A program made the translations under genes and the position numbers. A DNA stretch of 64,000 nt from Nocardiopsis sp. N85 (GTDB taxonomy: Bacteria; Actinomycetota; Actinomycetes; Streptosporangiales; Streptosporangiaceae). The stretch is from contig NZ_JARBUT010000016.1 of the NCBI RefSeq assembly GCF_028882275.1, positions 62,001 through 126,000 on the forward strand, written 5' to 3'. Below the pieces are notes generated by a model that did no database searches, had not been told where the DNA came from, and saw nothing but the letters and a program-made list of their open reading frames with translations. Within the stretch, counting starts at the first letter, position 1, and every line of letters begins with the position of its first letter. Shown here piece by piece: positions 61,882 through 64,000 of this stretch.

Positions 61882-63132
61882 TCAGCGCCGTTCCGGCGTC
61901 TCATCCGTTGGGACGGGGAGACAGACGGTGATGACCAGACCACCGCCGGAACGCGGCCAGGCGGTGACCACGCCCTCGTGGGCGCGCACCACCGAACGGA
62001 CGATGGACAGGCCCAGTCCGGCGCTGCGGCCCGAGCCCACCCGATCGCCCGACCCGCGACGGAACGGCTCGAAGAGCCCCTCGATCTCGTAGGCGGGGAT
62101 GATCTTGCCGGAGTTCTCCACCTGCACGGCGGGCCGGCCCTCGTACATGCCGCTGCGGACGGTGATCCCACCGTCGGGGACGTTGTACTTGAGGGCGTTC
62201 TCCACCAGGTTGGCGACCAGCCGCTCCAACAGGACCGGGTCGCCCACCACCGGTGCCTGCCGCAGGTCCCTGCGCAGGGCCAGCCCGGATTCGGCGACCT
62301 CGGCGGAGAGTTGGCTGAGCACCGTCCCGGCCACTTCGCCCAGGTCGACACGGGCGCGCACCTCAAGCTCGCGGTCGCTCTTGGCGAGGAAGAGCAGGCC
62401 GTCGATGAGGCGTTCGTGGCGCGCGTTGGTCTCCAGCAGGGTGCGGCCCACGGACTTCAGGTCGGACGAGACGTCGGGGGCGGTGAGCGCCACCTCCAAC
62501 AGGGTGCGGTTGATCGCCAGGGGCGTGCGCAGCTCGTGGGAGGCGTTGGCGACGAACCGGCGCTGGCCGTCGAAGGCGCGGTCCAGGCGTTCCAACATGC
62601 CGTCGAAGGTGTCCGCCAGTTCGCGGATCTCGTCGTCGGGCCCGGACAGGGCGATGCGTTCGTGCAGGGAACGCTCCGACAGGCGGCGGGCGATGCGGGT
62701 GATCTTCTGCAACGGCGACAGGGCCCGGCCGGCCACCGCGTACCCCAGGGCCACCGCGAGCAGCCCCACCAGGAACAGGGCCAGCAGCGAGAACCGGGTG
62801 ACGTGGGTGAGGACCTCCTCGATGAGGTGGCCGTGCGCCACCAACTCCGCGGCGCTCTCCTCACTGAGCAGGGCGTTGAGCAGCACCGCCACGATGAGGT
62901 AGTTGACCAGGACCAGCACCGAGCCCGCGGCGAAGAACAGCATCCCGTAGATCAGGGTGAGCCGGGCTCGCAGGCTGAGGTTGTCGGCGAACCGGTGCAC
63001 CCGCTCCGAGGTGGGCGACCGTTCTGCGCCCATCCGGGCCGGGTCGGCGATGCTGAGGCTGCGCCAGGTCCCGGTGTCACCGGGCCGGGTGGGTTCCACC
63101 TGGCCCGGCTCCGGCCGGCCCGGGGGTCTCAC
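61882..63132 (-). CDS. two-component sensor histidine kinase
   Basis: 416 residues from a GTG at 63132 overlapping the regulator stop as GTGA. Two helices at about 55-78 and 112-135 enclose a short outer loop, followed by HAMP, the phospho-acceptor in ASHELRTPLA (His near 195), the N-box NLVENALKYN and the ATP lid GLGLSIVRSV. The small outer loop suggests it senses within the membrane. It works with the response regulator encoded just upstream in the same transcript. Confidence 0.93.
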   Translation of the reverse strand: MRPPGRPEPGQVEPTRPGDTGTWRSLSIADPARMGAERSPTSERVHRFADNLSLRARLTLIYGMLFFAAGSVLVLVNYLIVAVLLNALLSEESAAELVAHGHLIEEVLTHVTRFSLLALFLVGLLAVALGYAVAGRALSPLQKITRIARRLSERSLHERIALSGPDDEIRELADTFDGMLERLDRAFDGQRRFVANASHELRTPLAINRTLLEVALTAPDVSSDLKSVGRTLLETNARHERLIDGLLFLAKSDRELEVRARVDLGEVAGTVLSQLSAEVAESGLALRRDLRQAPVVGDPVLLERLVANLVENALKYNVPDGGITVRSGMYEGRPAVQVENSGKIIPAYEIEGLFEPFRRGSGDRVGSGRSAGLGLSIVRSVVRAHEGVVTAWPRSGGGLVITVCLPVPTDETPERR

Positions 63133-63782
63133 AACCGGTACCCCGCACCGGGCACGGTCTGGATGACCGGCGGCGCGCCGAGCTTCTTGCGCAGGGTCAT
63201 GACGGTGACGCGCACGACGTTGGTGAAGGGGTCGGCGTTCTCGTCCCAGGCCTTCTCCAACAGCCCCTCGGCACTGACGACGGTGCCCTGGGCGCGCATG
63301 AGCACCTGGAGGACCGCGAACTCCTTGGGCGTCAGGGGGATCTCGCGCCCCTCCCGGTGGACCCGGTGGTTGGCCGGGTCCAGGGTGATGCCGTGCCTTT
63401 CCAGGACGGGGGGCAGCGGCGGGGTGGAACGCCGGGCCAGGGCCTGCACGCGGGCCACCAGCTCGGGGAAGGCGAAGGGTTTGGCGAGGTAGTCGTCGGC
63501 GCCCAGGCTCAGGCCCTCGACCTTGTCCTGGACGGCGTCGGAGGCGGTGAGCATCAGGATGCGCCCGTTGTAGCTGCTCCCCACCAGGGTGCGGGCGACG
63601 TCGTCGCCGTGGACCCCCGGGAGGTCGCGGTCCAGAACGACCACGTCGTAGTCGTTGACCGCGGTGTGCTCCAGAGCGGTGTCCCCGTCGTAGGCGACGT
63701 CCACGGCCATGGCCTCGCGACGCAGTCCCACCGCGATGGCGTCGGCCAGGACACGCTCGTCTTCGACCACGAGTACACGCAA
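63129..63782 (-). CDS. OmpR-family response regulator
   Basis: I prefer the TTG at 63782, which has GAGG eight bases upstream and gives the usual start (LRVLVVEDE); a GTG at 63842 would add 20 residues with no ribosome site. The protein is 217 residues. The receiver has Asp51 in VVLDRDLPG and the conserved Lys in DYLAKPFAFPE; a winged helix follows, ending VRVTVMTLRKKL and VPGAGYRL. It receives phosphate from the downstream kinase and binds DNA. The stimulus is unknown. Confidence 0.93.
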   Translation of the reverse strand: MRVLVVEDERVLADAIAVGLRREAMAVDVAYDGDTALEHTAVNDYDVVVLDRDLPGVHGDDVARTLVGSSYNGRILMLTASDAVQDKVEGLSLGADDYLAKPFAFPELVARVQALARRSTPPLPPVLERHGITLDPANHRVHREGREIPLTPKEFAVLQVLMRAQGTVVSAEGLLEKAWDENADPFTNVVRVTVMTLRKKLGAPPVIQTVPGAGYRL

Positions 63783-64000
63783 CTTCTCGTCCTCTTCGGT
63801 ACCTGGGAGAAAAGGGGCCGCTGCCGGCGCATCCCCCAACACACCGGCAGCGGCGTTCTCGGTCCCGACCGCGTCAACCGTTCTCTCACGGCGGGGGTAA
63901 GGAGACGGTAAACCGCTCGCGCCTTCGGCGCGAACCGGATCTCGTCCTCACCCCGCGCCGGTGACGGGCGCTGGGCCGGGAGTCTCAACGACCCCTTTGT

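Noticed and set aside
63783..64000. Further gene at the right edge
   Set aside because: No frame in the last 218 bp has recognisable features; it is probably the promoter region of the two-component operon.

Overview
The window is very GC-rich DNA with GTG and TTG starts, many 1-14 bp gene overlaps, and marker families typical of actinomycetes (DUF3710, DUF4193, DUF3159, DUF4235, a CeoB/CeoC-type TrkA pair, an LLM F420 enzyme, a SARP regulator and an AfsA-type synthase). It looks like chromosomal DNA of a filamentous actinomycete. Nocardiopsis or a close relative is my best guess, from gene content only. I see no rRNA, tRNA, insertion sequence, prophage or CRISPR array.

Left part (1-14.7 kb), signalling and export: a leftward series runs from an AfsA-like butyrolactone/butenolide synthase (9022-10065) through a HAD phosphatase and a flavin monooxygenase, then, after its own promoter, an MMPL exporter, two secreted alpha/beta hydrolases and a second MMPL exporter that leaves the window. 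A divergent SARP activator (10630-11436) faces it. The synthase promoter carries three CAGG-centred repeats at 11-12 bp spacing just upstream of a -10 box, the layout of a SARP target. A third MMPL exporter and a divergent TetR repressor follow.

Middle (14.7-40.2 kb), housekeeping and accessory genes: a zinc metallopeptidase, ferredoxin-NADP reductase, dxs, a TauE-like permease, a frameshifted styrene-monooxygenase-like gene, a xylose-type ABC importer with a ROK repressor, a uridine-kinase-like protein, two paralogous hydrolases with a TetR regulator, a Ser/Thr kinase, two paralogous secreted membrane proteins, aconitase with an unusual operator/leader region, and an LLM oxidoreductase.

Right part (40.3-64 kb): a four-gene coupled operon of ECF sigma factor, membrane anti-sigma protein, ABC ATPase and permease with a large extracellular domain; a secreted LPITG-like anchored protein; a Cys-loop phosphatase; an EamA exporter preceded by a short leader ORF with hairpins; a DUF427 protein; an FAD amine-oxidase-like enzyme; an RlmD/TrmA-type RNA methyltransferase; TrkA pair; DUF3159; two tandem intracellular serpins; a PIG-L deacetylase; DUF3710; dut; valS; DUF4235; DUF4193; and a two-component system. 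Many operons end in near-perfect GC hairpins without U tracts.

The best leads are the SARP-box-controlled AfsA operon with its exporters and hydrolases, the acnA operator/leader, the EamA leader ORF, the tandem serpins and the ECF/ABC module.
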